Assembly: GCA_029237605.1 (NCBI GenBank)
Contig: JAQRGB010000034.1
Location: 1-64,000, forward strand
DNA length: 64,000 nucleotides
Source of the DNA: Candidatus Thiodubiliella sp.
GTDB lineage: Bacteria > Pseudomonadota > Gammaproteobacteria > PS1 > Pseudothioglobaceae
Direction: 5' to 3'
Shown: in pieces, positions 31,655-42,955 of the stretch
Position numbering within the stretch: the first letter of the stretch is position 1
Layout of the letters: every line of letters starts with the position of its first letter
Notes under the pieces: model-generated
Told to the model about the DNA's origin: nothing
The model's database searches: none
The model's input: only the letters and a program-made list of their open reading frames with translations
Made by a program: the position numbers and the translations under genes

Positions 31655-32824
31655 ATGAATAACGACTTCCCACGAATAAAAAGATTGCCTGAATATGTTT
31701 TTGTACAACTCCTTGGCTCACAGAACGACATGGCTACGATCCGACTTGGCATGGGCAATCCTGACCAGCCAACGCCTGAACATATTGTGGAAAAATTAGT
31801 AGAAGCATCGCGCCGTGACGACACACATCGTTACTCTACTTCTCGTGGCATCCCACGTTTAAGGCATGCGATTGCAAACTGGTATAAAAATCGTTTTGAT
31901 GTTACTATTAACGCAGAAACTGAAGCGATTGTTACTATTGGCTCAAAAGAGGGTTTAGCAAATTTAGCACAAGCAATTGTTGGTAGTGGTGATACAGTTT
32001 TAGTCCCTAGTCCAGCTTACCCCATTCATCCTTATGGGTTTGTAATTGCAGGTGCTGATATTCAACATGTGCCTTGTGGTCCTGAATATGATTTTTTTAC
32101 AGAGTTGAGGCGCTCAATTAAAAATACTTTCCCAAAACCAAAGATGTTGGTGCTTAATTACCCATCTAACCCAACTACCGAGTGTGTTGAATTAGAGTTT
32201 TTTGAGCGTGTTATCAAAACTGCCAAAGAGCACAAAATTTGGGTAGTGCAAGATTTAGCTTACGCGGACATTGTATTTGATGATTATGTAGCACCAAGCA
32301 TTCTGCAAATAAAAGGCGCTAAAGATATTGCGGTTGAGTTTTTCTCATTATCAAAAAGTTACAATATGCCAGGTTGGCGTGTTGGCTTTATGGTGGGAAA
32401 TCCAATCTTAGTAGGTGCACTGGCTAAAATCAAGTCTTATTTAGATTATGGTATGTTTACCCCTATTCAAATAGCGGCAATTGAGGCGTTAGAAGGTGAC
32501 CAAAGTTGTGTTAGAGAAATTGCACAAATGTATCAAGACAGGCGTGATGTTTTGTGTAAAGGCTTAAACTCTATTGGCTGGACAGTGGCACCACCCAAAG
32601 CCACAATGTTTGTTTGGGCGCAAATTCCTGAATTTTATCAAGAAATAGGTTCGTTAGAATTTACCAAAAAACTAATTAAAATAGCAAAAGTTGGGGTCTC
32701 TCCTGGTATTGGTTTTGGTGAATATGGTGATAAATATGTACGCTTTAGCTTGATTGAAAATGAACATCGCACCCGTCAAGCTGTTCGCGGCATTCGTGAA
32801 ATGTTTAAACAAGTCGGATCGTAG
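31655..32824 (+). CDS. alaC: AlaC-type aminotransferase; adapter in frame at 31706-31747 and adapter at the 3' end
   Basis: [10 protein letters not shown]...[49 protein letters not shown] is adapter translation. Confidence 0.92.
   Translation: MNNDFPRIKRLPEYVFVQLLGSQNDMATIRLGMGNPDQPTPEHIVEKLVEASRRDDTHRYSTSRGIPRLRHAIANWYKNRFDVTINAETEAIVTIGSKEGLANLAQAIVGSGDTVLVPSPAYPIHPYGFVIAGADIQHVPCGPEYDFFTELRRSIKNTFPKPKMLVLNYPSNPTTECVELEFFERVIKTAKEHKIWVVQDLAYADIVFDDYVAPSILQIKGAKDIAVEFFSLSKSYNMPGWRVGFMVGNPILVGALAKIKSYLDYGMFTPIQIAAIEALEGDQSCVREIAQMYQDRRDVLCKGLNSIGWTVAPPKATMFVWAQIPEFYQEIGSLEFTKKLIKIAKVGVSPGIGFGEYGDKYVRFSLIENEHRTRQAVRGIREMFKQVGS
31706..31747 (-). other. Sequencing adapter, full 42 nt
   Basis: Exact match. 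Confidence 0.98.
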
Positions 32825-32852
32825 CCATGTCGTTCTGTGAGCCAAGGAGTTG
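32811..32852 (+). other. Sequencing adapter, full 42 nt
   Basis: Exact match between alaC and the ATPase gene. Confidence 0.98.
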
Positions 32853-33701
32853 TTATCAGGAAACTTTCTGCTAAAGAATTTTCTAAATTAAAAAATAAAC
32901 GCCTAACGTTACTCGGTATGTCAGGTGTTGGCAAAACACATCTTTCAAAGTTACTCAGTCTTAATGACAAGTGGTATCATTATTCTGGTGATTATCGTAT
33001 TGGTGCCAAGTATCTTAATAATAACATCCTGGGCAATATAAAGCAAAAAATCTCCCAGGACAAGAGCTTGGCTAAATTATTAAGCTACGATCCGACTTAA
33101 CTCTATCAGTATTAAAAATCATGTTACTTTTGACAATTTATCTTTGGTATCGGACTTTTTAGGCAAAGTTGGCAACCCAGAACAAGATGGTTTGCCAATT
33201 GATGAGTTTATGTGTCGTCAAGCATTATTTAAAACAGCAGAATCTATGGCAATGTTAGATGTAGTTAAATTTATTGAAACATCACAACAAAAATTTAATC
33301 ATTTTATTAATGATGCTGGCGGCAGCCTGTGTGAATTGAACGATAAAAAAGTATATGAAACACTATCTGAGTGTACGCTTATCCTTTATATTCGAGCAAG
33401 TAAAGACAATGAATTGGCGTTAATTAGACGCGCACAAACACACCCAAAGCCCTTATATTATCAAGCTGATTTTCTTAGACAGCAATTAAATTTCTACTTA
33501 CAAGAAAATCAACTGAACTATGTCGCACAAATTAACCCAAATGAATTTGTACGCTGGATATTCCCACGCCTACTTGAACATCGCAAGCCAAAATATGAAG
33601 CAATTGCCACACAATATGGCTACACCATTGATAGCCAAGACTTATACCAATGTAAAAACGCCAACGAGGTGCTTAAACTTATCTACGGAGCACTTGGCTA
33701 A
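32853..33701 (+). CDS. P-loop ATPase, start masked by adapter and interrupted by a 15-nt adapter remnant (33084-33098)
   Basis: LTLLGMSGVGKTHLSKLL Walker A in ORF 1; C-part ORF 33144-33701 (SDFLGKVGNPEQDGLPIDEFMCRQALFKTAES). Confidence 0.75.
33084..33098 (-). other. Short adapter remnant (15 nt)
   Basis: GCTACGATCCGACTT, exact to adapter end; splits the ATPase frame. Confidence 0.8.
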
Positions 33702-34756
33702 TGCCACTGATTGCACACTCAAACCTACCTTCTTTTAAGCGTCTCCAGCAAGAGGGAGAAACTATTTTATCAAAAGATAGGGCAGATCACCAAGTTATTA
33801 GAGAGCTGCACATAGGGTTATTAAATATGATGCCAGACCCAGCACTTGAGGCTACTGAAAGACAATTTTTTCGTTTAATTGGGCATTCTAATCAAATTGC
33901 ACAATTTTATCTACATCCATTTACACTGCCTTCTATTAAACGAGGCGAAAAAATGCAAGTACACATTGACCAATACTACCAAAGTTTTGACAATATTAAA
34001 GCACAAGGGCTAGATGCACTGATTATCACAGGTGCACAAATTAAAGGCACTGATTTAAAAAAAACCCCATTCTATGAGCAGCTTAAAAAAGTAATTGATT
34101 GGTCGTACAGTAATGTTACTTCAACGCTATGCTCGTGCTTGGCGACACACGCTGTATTCGAATTTTTATATGGACAAAAGCGTCAATCAATTGGTGAAAA
34201 ATGTTGGGGGGTATTTCCACACCAGGTGCTAGATAGGCAGCATCCATTAATGAGGGGCGTCAATACACATTTTGATGTGCCACACTCTCGATATAACGAA
34301 ATCTCAAAAGCACAATTTGATGCCGCTGGCGTCAAGGTTTTAGTTAATAGCGCAGTTGGCGCTCATTTAGGCGTGAGTCAAGATTTGCTTAGGATTGTAT
34401 TCTTCCAAGGACATCCAGAATATGATGCTATCAGCCTGCTAAAAGAATACAAACAAGAAATTATTGCTTATTTAGCAAAAACAAGGTGCGATTATCCATT
34501 ATTTCCAAAAAATTATCTAGGTGAGCAAAATAAAGCTATTCTCAATGAATTTAAAGCCAAACTCCTTTCTAATGAACTCTCAATTAAAGGATTTCCTGAA
34601 ACATTGATTAGTAAAACTTTAGGCAACACTTGGCATAATGCAACTAGTGGCATTATTAATAATTGGATAGGCTGTGTTTATCAAGTTACCCACAAAGAGG
34701 TTAAGAAGCCATTCATGGATGGTGTTAACCCGAACGATCCGCTAAATTTAAAATAA
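33701..34756 (+). CDS. metA: Homoserine O-succinyltransferase family (MetA)
   Basis: LHIGLLNMMPDPALEATERQFFRLIG, STLCSCLATHAVFEFLYG, FDVPHSRYNEI, FFQGHPEYD. Confidence 0.92.
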   Translation: MPLIAHSNLPSFKRLQQEGETILSKDRADHQVIRELHIGLLNMMPDPALEATERQFFRLIGHSNQIAQFYLHPFTLPSIKRGEKMQVHIDQYYQSFDNIKAQGLDALIITGAQIKGTDLKKTPFYEQLKKVIDWSYSNVTSTLCSCLATHAVFEFLYGQKRQSIGEKCWGVFPHQVLDRQHPLMRGVNTHFDVPHSRYNEISKAQFDAAGVKVLVNSAVGAHLGVSQDLLRIVFFQGHPEYDAISLLKEYKQEIIAYLAKTRCDYPLFPKNYLGEQNKAILNEFKAKLLSNELSIKGFPETLISKTLGNTWHNATSGIINNWIGCVYQVTHKEVKKPFMDGVNPNDPLNLK

Positions 34757-34962
34757 TGCCCAATTTCAAAGCCATTAAAAATTTGATAAAAATATAAAAT
34801 AGAATGCCCATCAACTCTCAGGTGTGATTTTATCACTACCACTTAATGACTAGCACTATTGTAGTAACTTACTCGAAAACTAATGATTGCTTTATCTCTA
34901 TAATAGAATTAAAAATTAGCTTGCCAACACCTGTTAAGAAAATTATTGCTAAAATATAACTT

Positions 34963-35892
34963 ATGCATTTAATTCGCGGTTTACAAAATTTAAAAAAACT
35001 TCCAGGCAGTAGTGCAGTTACCATCGGCAACTTCGATGGTGTGCATATAGGGCATAGAAAAATCATCTCACAATTGGTAAAAAAGTCCAAAAAACTGAGC
35101 TTATCCTCTGTGCTAATTTCATTTGCGCCCACTCCACAGAATTTTTTTTTTCGTGAACAAGCGTCACTTAGTAATTTTAAAGAAAAATACTATCTATTAC
35201 GCGAACTGGGTTTAGACATATGTTTAATTATCCATTTAAGCCAAGCTTTTTCTCAATTAGATGCTCAAAATTTTGTACAAAAAATATTGCTTAATAAACT
35301 AAATATGAAATATTGTCTGACTGGTGATGATTTTTGTTTTGGTAAAAACAGAAGAGGTGATTTTAAACTGCTGCAAGTTCTATCAAAAGACAGCGGCTTT
35401 ACCGTAAAAAAAGCATCAAGCGTTTTGTGTAACAATCATCGTGTTAGCAGTTCGGCAATTCGCACATTTTTAAAATACGGCGACATGCAATCAGCATCAC
35501 AAATGTTGGGGCGTGAGTTTTCTATCGCTGGCAAAGTTGTACATGGATTGAAAAATGGTCGTATCATTAATTTTCCTACTATCAACATTCCTATTAAACG
35601 CAAAATTAGCCCAATTTATGGGGTATTTGCTGTAACTGTTGAGTTGTATGGCACAACTTATCAAGGTGTGTGTAATATTGGCAATAGGCCGATTATAAAA
35701 GGTGGAAACAACTTGTTAGAAATATTTTTATTTAACTTTAATCGTGAAGTTTACGGGATTGAGGTAAAAGCCACCTTTAAACACAAGATTACGATCCGAC
35801 TTCAATATTTTAGTAATTTTGAGTTATTAAAACAACAAATCAAAATTGATGTTAAGGATGCTGAAGACTACTTTAACAAACTTTCCAGCTGA
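34963..35892 (+). CDS. ribF: Bifunctional riboflavin kinase/FAD synthetase
   Basis: AVTIGNFDGVHIGHRKII, LTGDDFCFGKNRRGDF, VSSSAIRTFLKYGD. Confidence 0.94.
   Translation: MHLIRGLQNLKKLPGSSAVTIGNFDGVHIGHRKIISQLVKKSKKLSLSSVLISFAPTPQNFFFREQASLSNFKEKYYLLRELGLDICLIIHLSQAFSQLDAQNFVQKILLNKLNMKYCLTGDDFCFGKNRRGDFKLLQVLSKDSGFTVKKASSVLCNNHRVSSSAIRTFLKYGDMQSASQMLGREFSIAGKVVHGLKNGRIINFPTINIPIKRKISPIYGVFAVTVELYGTTYQGVCNIGNRPIIKGGNNLLEIFLFNFNREVYGIEVKATFKHKITIRLQYFSNFELLKQQIKIDVKDAEDYFNKLSS
35790..35802 (-). other. Possible short adapter remnant (about 12 nt)
   Basis: ACGATCCGACTT inside ribF, in frame, giving TIRLQ. Confidence 0.55.
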
Positions 35893-36895
35893 GTGTTTTA
35901 CCGGCCATAAATGGAACAACAATATTGCTAGCAAAATTATAATTCTTTGGCACAATCCAATCTTGTTTTTTCAAAGTAATAATTTCGTTGTTATATGGCA
36001 AACCATAAAAATCTGCACCAAACTTTGCAGCAAAACCTTCTAATTTGTCTATTGCATTTACTTTATCAAATGCTTGAGCATAAAGCTCAATGGCGTGTGG
36101 TGCCGAAAATACGCCAGCACAGCCACATGCGGATTCTTTATCATACTTAGAGTGTGGCGCTGAATCGGTACCTAAAAAAAACTTTGGATTACCACTAATT
36201 GCCGCATCAATAAGTGCTGATTGATGACTGGCGCGCTTTACAACTGGTAAACAATAATTATGTGGCTTAATGCCACCCACTAACATATCGTTACGATTAA
36301 CGAGAATATGTTGCGGGGTAATTGTGGCAGCAATATTGTCATAATTACATACAAAATCTACCGCATTTTTGGTAGTAATATGCTCAAATACAATTTTCAA
36401 TTCAGGTAAATCACTCATTACTTGACTTAAAACCTCGTCAATAAATACCGCTTCACGGTCAAAAATATCTACCTCACTGCGCGTAACTTCACCATGTACC
36501 AATAATGGCATACCTAGTTTTTGCATTGTCTCTAATGTGTGATAAATATTTTTAATCTTAGTAACGCCACTATCAGAATTAGTAGTAGCTCCTGCAGGAT
36601 AAAGTTTTGCCGCTACTACGTCTGCATTATGAGCCTTAATAATCATTTCAGATGTAGTATTATCGGTTAAATATAAAACCATTAATGGCTTAAATACACT
36701 GCCTCTTGGCAAAGCACTAAGAATTTCTTCTCGATACGCATTTACACCAGTTGCATTAATCACAGGTGGTTTTATATTAGGCATAATAATCGCTCGTCCC
36801 ATCTGTTTAGCGCTCATGCCAACTACTGATCTTAATACTTCACCGCTACGAACATGAAGGTGCCAATCATCAGGTTTAATCATCTCAAATTGCAT
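35873..36895 (-). CDS. pyrC: Dihydroorotase
   Basis: DDWHLHVRSGEVL, MPNIKPPV, FFLGTDSAPHSKYDKESACGCAGVFSAPHAIELYA. Confidence 0.95.
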   Translation of the reverse strand: MQFEMIKPDDWHLHVRSGEVLRSVVGMSAKQMGRAIIMPNIKPPVINATGVNAYREEILSALPRGSVFKPLMVLYLTDNTTSEMIIKAHNADVVAAKLYPAGATTNSDSGVTKIKNIYHTLETMQKLGMPLLVHGEVTRSEVDIFDREAVFIDEVLSQVMSDLPELKIVFEHITTKNAVDFVCNYDNIAATITPQHILVNRNDMLVGGIKPHNYCLPVVKRASHQSALIDAAISGNPKFFLGTDSAPHSKYDKESACGCAGVFSAPHAIELYAQAFDKVNAIDKLEGFAAKFGADFYGLPYNNEIITLKKQDWIVPKNYNFASNIVVPFMAGKTLSWKVC

Positions 36896-37949
36896 AAACT
36901 GCCCCTAATATTCTTTTGTGTTTAGCGCCAGTTACCGATGGCAGGCTCGATGGTTTGCCGTTTATTGTTTGTTTGGCAAAATAAGCAATTGCTGCTGCTT
37001 CTACATAATCCACTGATACGCCTAAATCATCAGTCACTAAGATTTCACTATTAGGATTTTGGTAAATTAGACGCTCGCATAAAAACAAATTATGCACGCC
37101 GCCGCCACATAAATAGACCTCTGCGCCTGCAGGAATGTTCGCGGAGACACTCATAGCCGTTAATTCTACTAGGGTTCTTTGCACATTTTCAGATGTTTCA
37201 GTGCCTTTTAAATACTGAGACAACCAGCCTAGATTAAAATACTCTGGGCCTGTGCTTTTTGGATATTTTTGGTTGAAATAATCATCTTCAAGCATTGAAT
37301 CTAACAATGCTAGATCAACCATTCCAGAACGAGACCATAGTCCATCTCGGTCATAATCTATACCTTTGTTTTTTTTTATCCAATTATCTAACAATATATT
37401 GGCAGGGCCTATATCAAACCCAGATACTTCATTGTTTTTAACAATCGTAATATTGGCAATGCCTCCTAAATTAATAATCACTCCATCTTTGCCATTAAGC
37501 ATATATTGATGATACGCTGGCGTGAGGGGGGCGCCTTGCCCGCCAGCTGCCACATCTTGCATACGAAAATCTGCCACTGTAGTAATGCCTGTTTGCTCAG
37601 CAATGAGTGCGCCATGCCCAATTTGCATAGAATATTTACCACCTTGATGATATATAGTCTGTCCATGCGAGCCAATTGCTCGAATATCATCTTTGCTCAA
37701 CAAACTTTGTGTTAATAGTTGAGTGGCAGTTTGTGCAAATATTTGCGCCACATCAATCTCAGCTTGAGCTAAGTCTGCTAAAAACACACTTCCCATTTGA
37801 CTTAATTGTTGCAAGCGCGTTTTTAACTCTGCAGAATATGGCGTGTAAGTCGAAGTAATAATTTTCTGACAATCATCAAGTACAACACCATCAACGCCAT
37901 CCATGCTAGTGCCTGACATTAGGCCTATGTAGATACTAGTTTTTGCCAT
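36885..37949 (-). CDS. anmK: Anhydro-N-acetylmuramic acid kinase
   Basis: YIGLMSGTSMDGVDGVV, GSHGQTIYHQG, NLGGIANIT. Confidence 0.94.
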   Translation of the reverse strand: MAKTSIYIGLMSGTSMDGVDGVVLDDCQKIITSTYTPYSAELKTRLQQLSQMGSVFLADLAQAEIDVAQIFAQTATQLLTQSLLSKDDIRAIGSHGQTIYHQGGKYSMQIGHGALIAEQTGITTVADFRMQDVAAGGQGAPLTPAYHQYMLNGKDGVIINLGGIANITIVKNNEVSGFDIGPANILLDNWIKKNKGIDYDRDGLWSRSGMVDLALLDSMLEDDYFNQKYPKSTGPEYFNLGWLSQYLKGTETSENVQRTLVELTAMSVSANIPAGAEVYLCGGGVHNLFLCERLIYQNPNSEILVTDDLGVSVDYVEAAAIAYFAKQTINGKPSSLPSVTGAKHKRILGAVYAI

Positions 37950-40621
37950 GGCATTGTTTGTATTTTTTACCTGAACCACAATGGCATGGGCTGTTGCGTC
38001 CTATTTTCTCACCACTGCGCTGATAAGTTTGCAATCCACTTGGGCTTTTGTTGTCTATATTTTTCATCGCCGCCGCTTCGTGGCGCATTTGCTGTGTATC
38101 GTTATTGTTTTGTTGTTCTACATCATCAGCACTGGTATTTTCATTAATAGCCACACTGGAGAGTGCCTTAACAATCTCAACATTAATCGTGTTTAATAAA
38201 GTCTCAAACATTGCAAAAGATTCACGCTTATATTCTTGTGTTGGGTTTTTCTGTGCATAGCCTCGTAAATTCACACTTTGACGTAAGTAATCCATAGCCG
38301 CCAAATGCTCTTTCCAAAAATGATCTAAAGTTTGTAGCATTACCGCTTTTTCAAAGCCACGCATTTGTTCGCTACCAACAAGTCGGATCGTAGCCATGTC
38401 GTTCTGTGAGCCAAGGAGTTGTTATCAGGACCTTGGGAAATTCTTGATTTCAATTTGCCCACATCCACACCTTCATCTAGCCATTCTTGTAATGGGAAAG
38501 TAGCTGCATAGTCTGCCTTCAATGCATTATGTAAGCCTTCAACGTCCCAATCTTCTTCAGACTGTATTAACGAGATATAATCGGCAAATAAATCACAGAA
38601 CGACATGGCTACGATCCGACTTCATTATTAGAACCCATTAATTCATCTCGTAATTTATAAACTACTCTGCGCTGGTCATTCGACACATTGTCATACTCTA
38701 AGAGGTGTTTACGCGAATCATAGTTCATGCCTTCGACTTTTTTCTGTGCATTTTCGATAGCACGATTTACCATCTTATGTTCAATGGCTTCGCCTTTTTT
38801 CATGCCCAATCTCTGCATCATTGTTGCCATTTTTTCACTAGCAAAAATACGCATTAAATTGTCTTCCAAAGATAGATAAAAACGCGTTGACCCTACATCA
38901 CCTTGACGACCAGAACGGCCACGTAACTGATTATCCACACGACGAGACTCATTGCGCTCAGTGCCGACAATATGCAATCCACCAGCTTTAATCACGTCGT
39001 CATGATGCTTTTGCCAATCTTGTTTTTGCGCATCGGTTGCATCTTCTGTTAATTTACCTCCAAGCACAATATCTGTGCCCCTACCAGCCATATTTGTCGC
39101 AATTGTTACCGCGCCAATCGCTCCAGCATTAGCAATAATTTGTGCTTCTCGCTCATGCTGTTTAGCGTTCAAAACTTCGTGTTTAATATTCTTCTGTAAT
39201 AGAAGTGCTGAAATTGCCTCAGAATTCTCGATACTACTTGTGCCTACCAAAACAGGCTGTCCTGTTTTTTGGCATCCCTCTATGTCTTTAGCAATTGCTT
39301 CTAATTTTTCATCTAAAGTTAGATAAATTTGATCTGGCATATCGTCTCGTGACGATGGCTTGTTCGGTGGGACGACCACAGTTTCTAAATTATAAATCGA
39401 CTGAAACTCAACTGCCTCAGTGTCCGCTGTACCTGTCATACCCGAAAGCTTGTTGTAGAGTCTGAAATAGTTCTGAAAAGTAATTGACGCCAAGGTTTGA
39501 TTTTCATTTTTAATACTCACGCCTTCTTTAGCTTCAATCGCCTGATGCAGTCCTTCAGACCAACGACGCCCTGGCATAGCCCTACCGGTAAACTCATCAA
39601 CAATCACTACTTCATCACCGTCAATAATATAATTGTCATCTTTGTGGAACAAAACATGCGCACGCAATGCTGAACTAATATGCTGCATCAACAAAAGATT
39701 ACTTGCATCATATAAATTCGCTCCTTCCAATAAAACACCTGTCTCAATTAACAGGATTTCTGCCTTGGCGTGTCCACTATCAGTCAAAAATACCTGCTGA
39801 TGCTTTTCATCAACGGTGTAATCACCTTCTTCTTCAACCACAATTTCTTTACCTTCTCCGCTCTCAGTTTGCTTGATAAAATTTGGAATCATGTGATTAA
39901 TCGCCTGATAAACATCAGAATAATCGTCTGCTGGGCCAGAAATAATAAGCGGCGTTCTAGCTTCATCAATTAAAATAGAATCAACTTCATCAATAATAGC
40001 AAAATTAAGTTCGCGCTGTACTTTTTGCTCAGCAGTGAACGCCATGTTATCTCTTAAATAGTCAAAGCCTAACTCATTATTTGTCGCATAAACAATATCA
40101 CAGTTATAAGCGTCTTTTTTATTTTCTGGCGGCATATCTGAAGTAACAACGCCAACACTCAAACCTAAAAAATCAAATATTTTGCCCATCCACTGTGCAT
40201 CACGCGCCGCCAAATAATCATTTACCGTAACTATATGAACGCCATTACCAGTAAGCGCGTTTAAATAAGCAGGCAAAGTTGCTACCAAAGTTTTTCCTTC
40301 ACCAGTGCCCATTTCTGAAATATTGCCATCACTAAGCACCATGCCACCAATCATTTGCACATCATGGTGCCTAAGCCCCAACACTCTAACGCTGGCTTCA
40401 CGCATCACTGCAAATGCTTCTGGCAATAAAGATCTTAATGTTGCTTGTTTTTCAAACTTTTGCTTAAATTCTTGCGTTTTAGCCTTTAATTCTTTGTCAT
40501 CTAAAGCCTGTAATCCTGGCTCAAGTATATTAATACTCTCAATCACTTCGCTAAGTTTTTTTATTAATCTATTGTTACGAGAGCCAATAATCTTAGAGGC
40601 AATTTTATTTATAATACTCAT
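37936..40621 (-). CDS. secA: Preprotein translocase SecA, split into three ORFs by two adapters
   Basis: [28 protein letters not shown]-terminal [17 protein letters not shown] zinc motif. Confidence 0.97.
38380..38421 (+). other. Sequencing adapter, full 42 nt
   Basis: Exact match in secA. Confidence 0.98.
38593..38622 (-). other. Sequencing adapter, partial 30 nt
   Basis: TCACAGAACGACATGGCTACGATCCGACTT. Confidence 0.97.
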
Positions 40622-40697
40622 TGATATTTATCAAACATAATTTTAAAAATTATTCTATTTTCCCACAGATGGCATAATATATATAATTAAAATACTT

Positions 40698-41000
40698 ATG
40701 TCAAAAAAAATAACAACCTTATCAAAATTTACCCCAAAAGGTGTATTGGGACAGCTATTTAAAACAGCTAGAACCTTAAGTTATGCCAATGAACAATTGT
40801 CAGAATGCCTACCAAAACAATTTGCGACATTATCACTATGTGTCATTAAAAATAACACCGCTGTTTTTGTTACTGATAATCAAGCAATAATTTTTCGTGC
40901 AAAGGAACAAAGCAATATTTTACTGGATGCAATAAGGCAAATAGAATCACTTAAAAACATAAAAAAAGTAGTTGTAAAAATTGATTTGAAAAAATATTAA
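40698..41000 (+). CDS. DUF721/DciA-like protein
   Basis: 100 aa ORF divergent from secA; LPKQFATLSLCVIKNNTAVFVTDNQAIIFRAKEQ resembles DUF721. Confidence 0.55.
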   Translation: MSKKITTLSKFTPKGVLGQLFKTARTLSYANEQLSECLPKQFATLSLCVIKNNTAVFVTDNQAIIFRAKEQSNILLDAIRQIESLKNIKKVVVKIDLKKY

Positions 41001-41086
41001 AATAATTTAACTTAACAAAGATAATATACATTATAATTATCGGGCTTTTGTTTTAATCATTTTTCCAAAAAAAGAATAATCACTTT

Positions 41087-41686
41087 ATGTCAGAACAAGC
41101 AATAGACCTTAAGAAAAGACGCTTTATAACTAGCGCAACAAGCGTGGTTGGTGCTGTTGGTGTTGGCTTTGTAGCATGGCCATTTTTATCAACTTGGATG
41201 CCATCGGCAAGAGCAAAATCTGCTAGTGCGCCCGTTGATATTAATATCAGCAAACTGGAAAATGGACAATTAGTACGTGTGTTATGGCGTAAAAAGCCAG
41301 TTTGGGTTTTTAAGCGCGACAAAACAACTATCGCAAACTTAAATACAATGAATAGTATGTTGTCTGACCCTAATAGCGACGAAACCTCTCAACAACCAAC
41401 GTATGCTAAGAATGCTTACCGCTCAATTAACCCTAATATTGCAGTTATTATTGGCATTTGTACACATTTAGGCTGTTCACCCACTTATCGTCCAGAAATT
41501 GGCGCAGCTGATTTAGGTGGTGACCTTTGGAAAGGTGGCTTCTATTGTCCATGTCATGGTTCCAAATTTGACTTAGCAGGTCGCGTTTTCTCAGGCGTTC
41601 CAGCGCCAACTAACTTGATAATCCCGCCATATCATTTTGTATCTGATTCATTAATTCGAATTGGTATTGGCCCAAAAGCATCTTAG
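41087..41686 (+). CDS. petA: Ubiquinol-cytochrome c reductase Rieske iron-sulfur subunit
   Basis: CTHLGCSP...YCPCHGSKFDLAGRV. Confidence 0.97.
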   Translation: MSEQAIDLKKRRFITSATSVVGAVGVGFVAWPFLSTWMPSARAKSASAPVDINISKLENGQLVRVLWRKKPVWVFKRDKTTIANLNTMNSMLSDPNSDETSQQPTYAKNAYRSINPNIAVIIGICTHLGCSPTYRPEIGAADLGGDLWKGGFYCPCHGSKFDLAGRVFSGVPAPTNLIIPPYHFVSDSLIRIGIGPKAS

Positions 41687-41695
41687 AGGCGAATA

Positions 41696-42919
41696 ATGAA
41701 TAATAATAAAAACTGGATTGACCAAAGATTTCCGTTAACTAAAGTTTGGAACGAGCATTTAGCAGAATACTACACACCAAGAAATTTTAATTTTTGGTAC
41801 TTTTTTGGTTCATTAGCAATTCTAGTATTAGTAATGCAAATTGTTACCGGCATATTCTTAACTATGCACTTTAAGGCTGATGAAGCCAATGCATTTGCTT
41901 CAGTTGAATATATTATGCGTGATGTTGATTGGGGTTGGTTAATTCGCTATATGCATTCAACAGGCGCATCAGCATTCTTCATAGTGATTTACCTACATAT
42001 GTACCGTGCCTTGCTTTATGGTTCATACAAAACACCGCGTGAATTAATTTGGATTATTGGTATGGTACTCTATATTGTGCTAATGGCCGAAGCATTTATG
42101 GGCTATGTATTACCATGGGGGCAGATGTCTTATTGGGGGGCACAAGTAATTATTTCACTATTTGGCTCTGTGCCATTTATTGGACCTGATCTGTTAATAT
42201 GGATTTTAGGTGACTACGTAGTAGGTGATCCTGCGCTAAACCGTTTTTTCTCATTGCATGTTATTGCGTTACCACTTATCTTGGTAATATTAGTATTCTT
42301 ACACATTGTGGCATTGCATACAGTTGGGTCAAACAACCCAGATGGCATTGAAATCAAAAAGAATAAAGATAAAAAAGGCATTCCTAAAGATGGTATTCCA
42401 TTTCACCCCTACTACAGCGTAAAAGATATTGTTGGCGTAGTGGTATTCTTAATGATTTTCTCAGCTGTTGTGTTTTTTTCGCCAACTCTCAACGGTTATT
42501 TTCTAGAGAATGCTAATTTTGTTGAGGCCAACCCGCTTAAAACACCTGACCATATCGCGCCACTTTGGTATTTAACGCCCTTTTATTCAGTGTTAAGAGC
42601 AATTCCACCAATGTTTGGTTCACAATTTCCAGGGGTTATGGGTATGTTTTCATCGTTACTAATTCTATTAGCTCTACCATGGTTAGACCGTTCTAAAGTA
42701 AAGTCAATTCGTTACCGCTCATATCCATATAAAATTGCATTAGGTATTTTTGTGGTGAGTTTTATTTATTTGGGTTACTTAGGCATGCAGCCAGTAACAC
42801 CAACAAATGTCTTTTTAGCGCGTGTATTTACTGTTGCTTATTTTGGCTTCTTTATCTTAATGCCTTGGTTTACCTCAATTGGAAAAACCAAGACAGAACC
42901 TAAAAGAATAACAGGGTAA
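41696..42919 (+). CDS. petB: Cytochrome b
   Basis: HSTGASAFFIVIYLHMYRALLYGSY, GYVLPWGQMSYWGAQVI. Confidence 0.97.
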   Translation: MNNNKNWIDQRFPLTKVWNEHLAEYYTPRNFNFWYFFGSLAILVLVMQIVTGIFLTMHFKADEANAFASVEYIMRDVDWGWLIRYMHSTGASAFFIVIYLHMYRALLYGSYKTPRELIWIIGMVLYIVLMAEAFMGYVLPWGQMSYWGAQVIISLFGSVPFIGPDLLIWILGDYVVGDPALNRFFSLHVIALPLILVILVFLHIVALHTVGSNNPDGIEIKKNKDKKGIPKDGIPFHPYYSVKDIVGVVVFLMIFSAVVFFSPTLNGYFLENANFVEANPLKTPDHIAPLWYLTPFYSVLRAIPPMFGSQFPGVMGMFSSLLILLALPWLDRSKVKSIRYRSYPYKIALGIFVVSFIYLGYLGMQPVTPTNVFLARVFTVAYFGFFILMPWFTSIGKTKTEPKRITG

Positions 42920-42920
42920 T

Positions 42921-42955
42921 AAGTCGGATCGTAGCCATGTCGTTCTGTGAGCCAA
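42921..42955 (+). other. Sequencing adapter, partial 35 nt
   Basis: AAGTCGGATCGTAGCCATGTCGTTCTGTGAGCCAA; masks the petC start. Confidence 0.97.

Noticed and set aside
37936-40621. Three-part split SecA as a real fissioned translocase
   Set aside because: Both junctions are adapter copies; the pieces together form one ordinary SecA.
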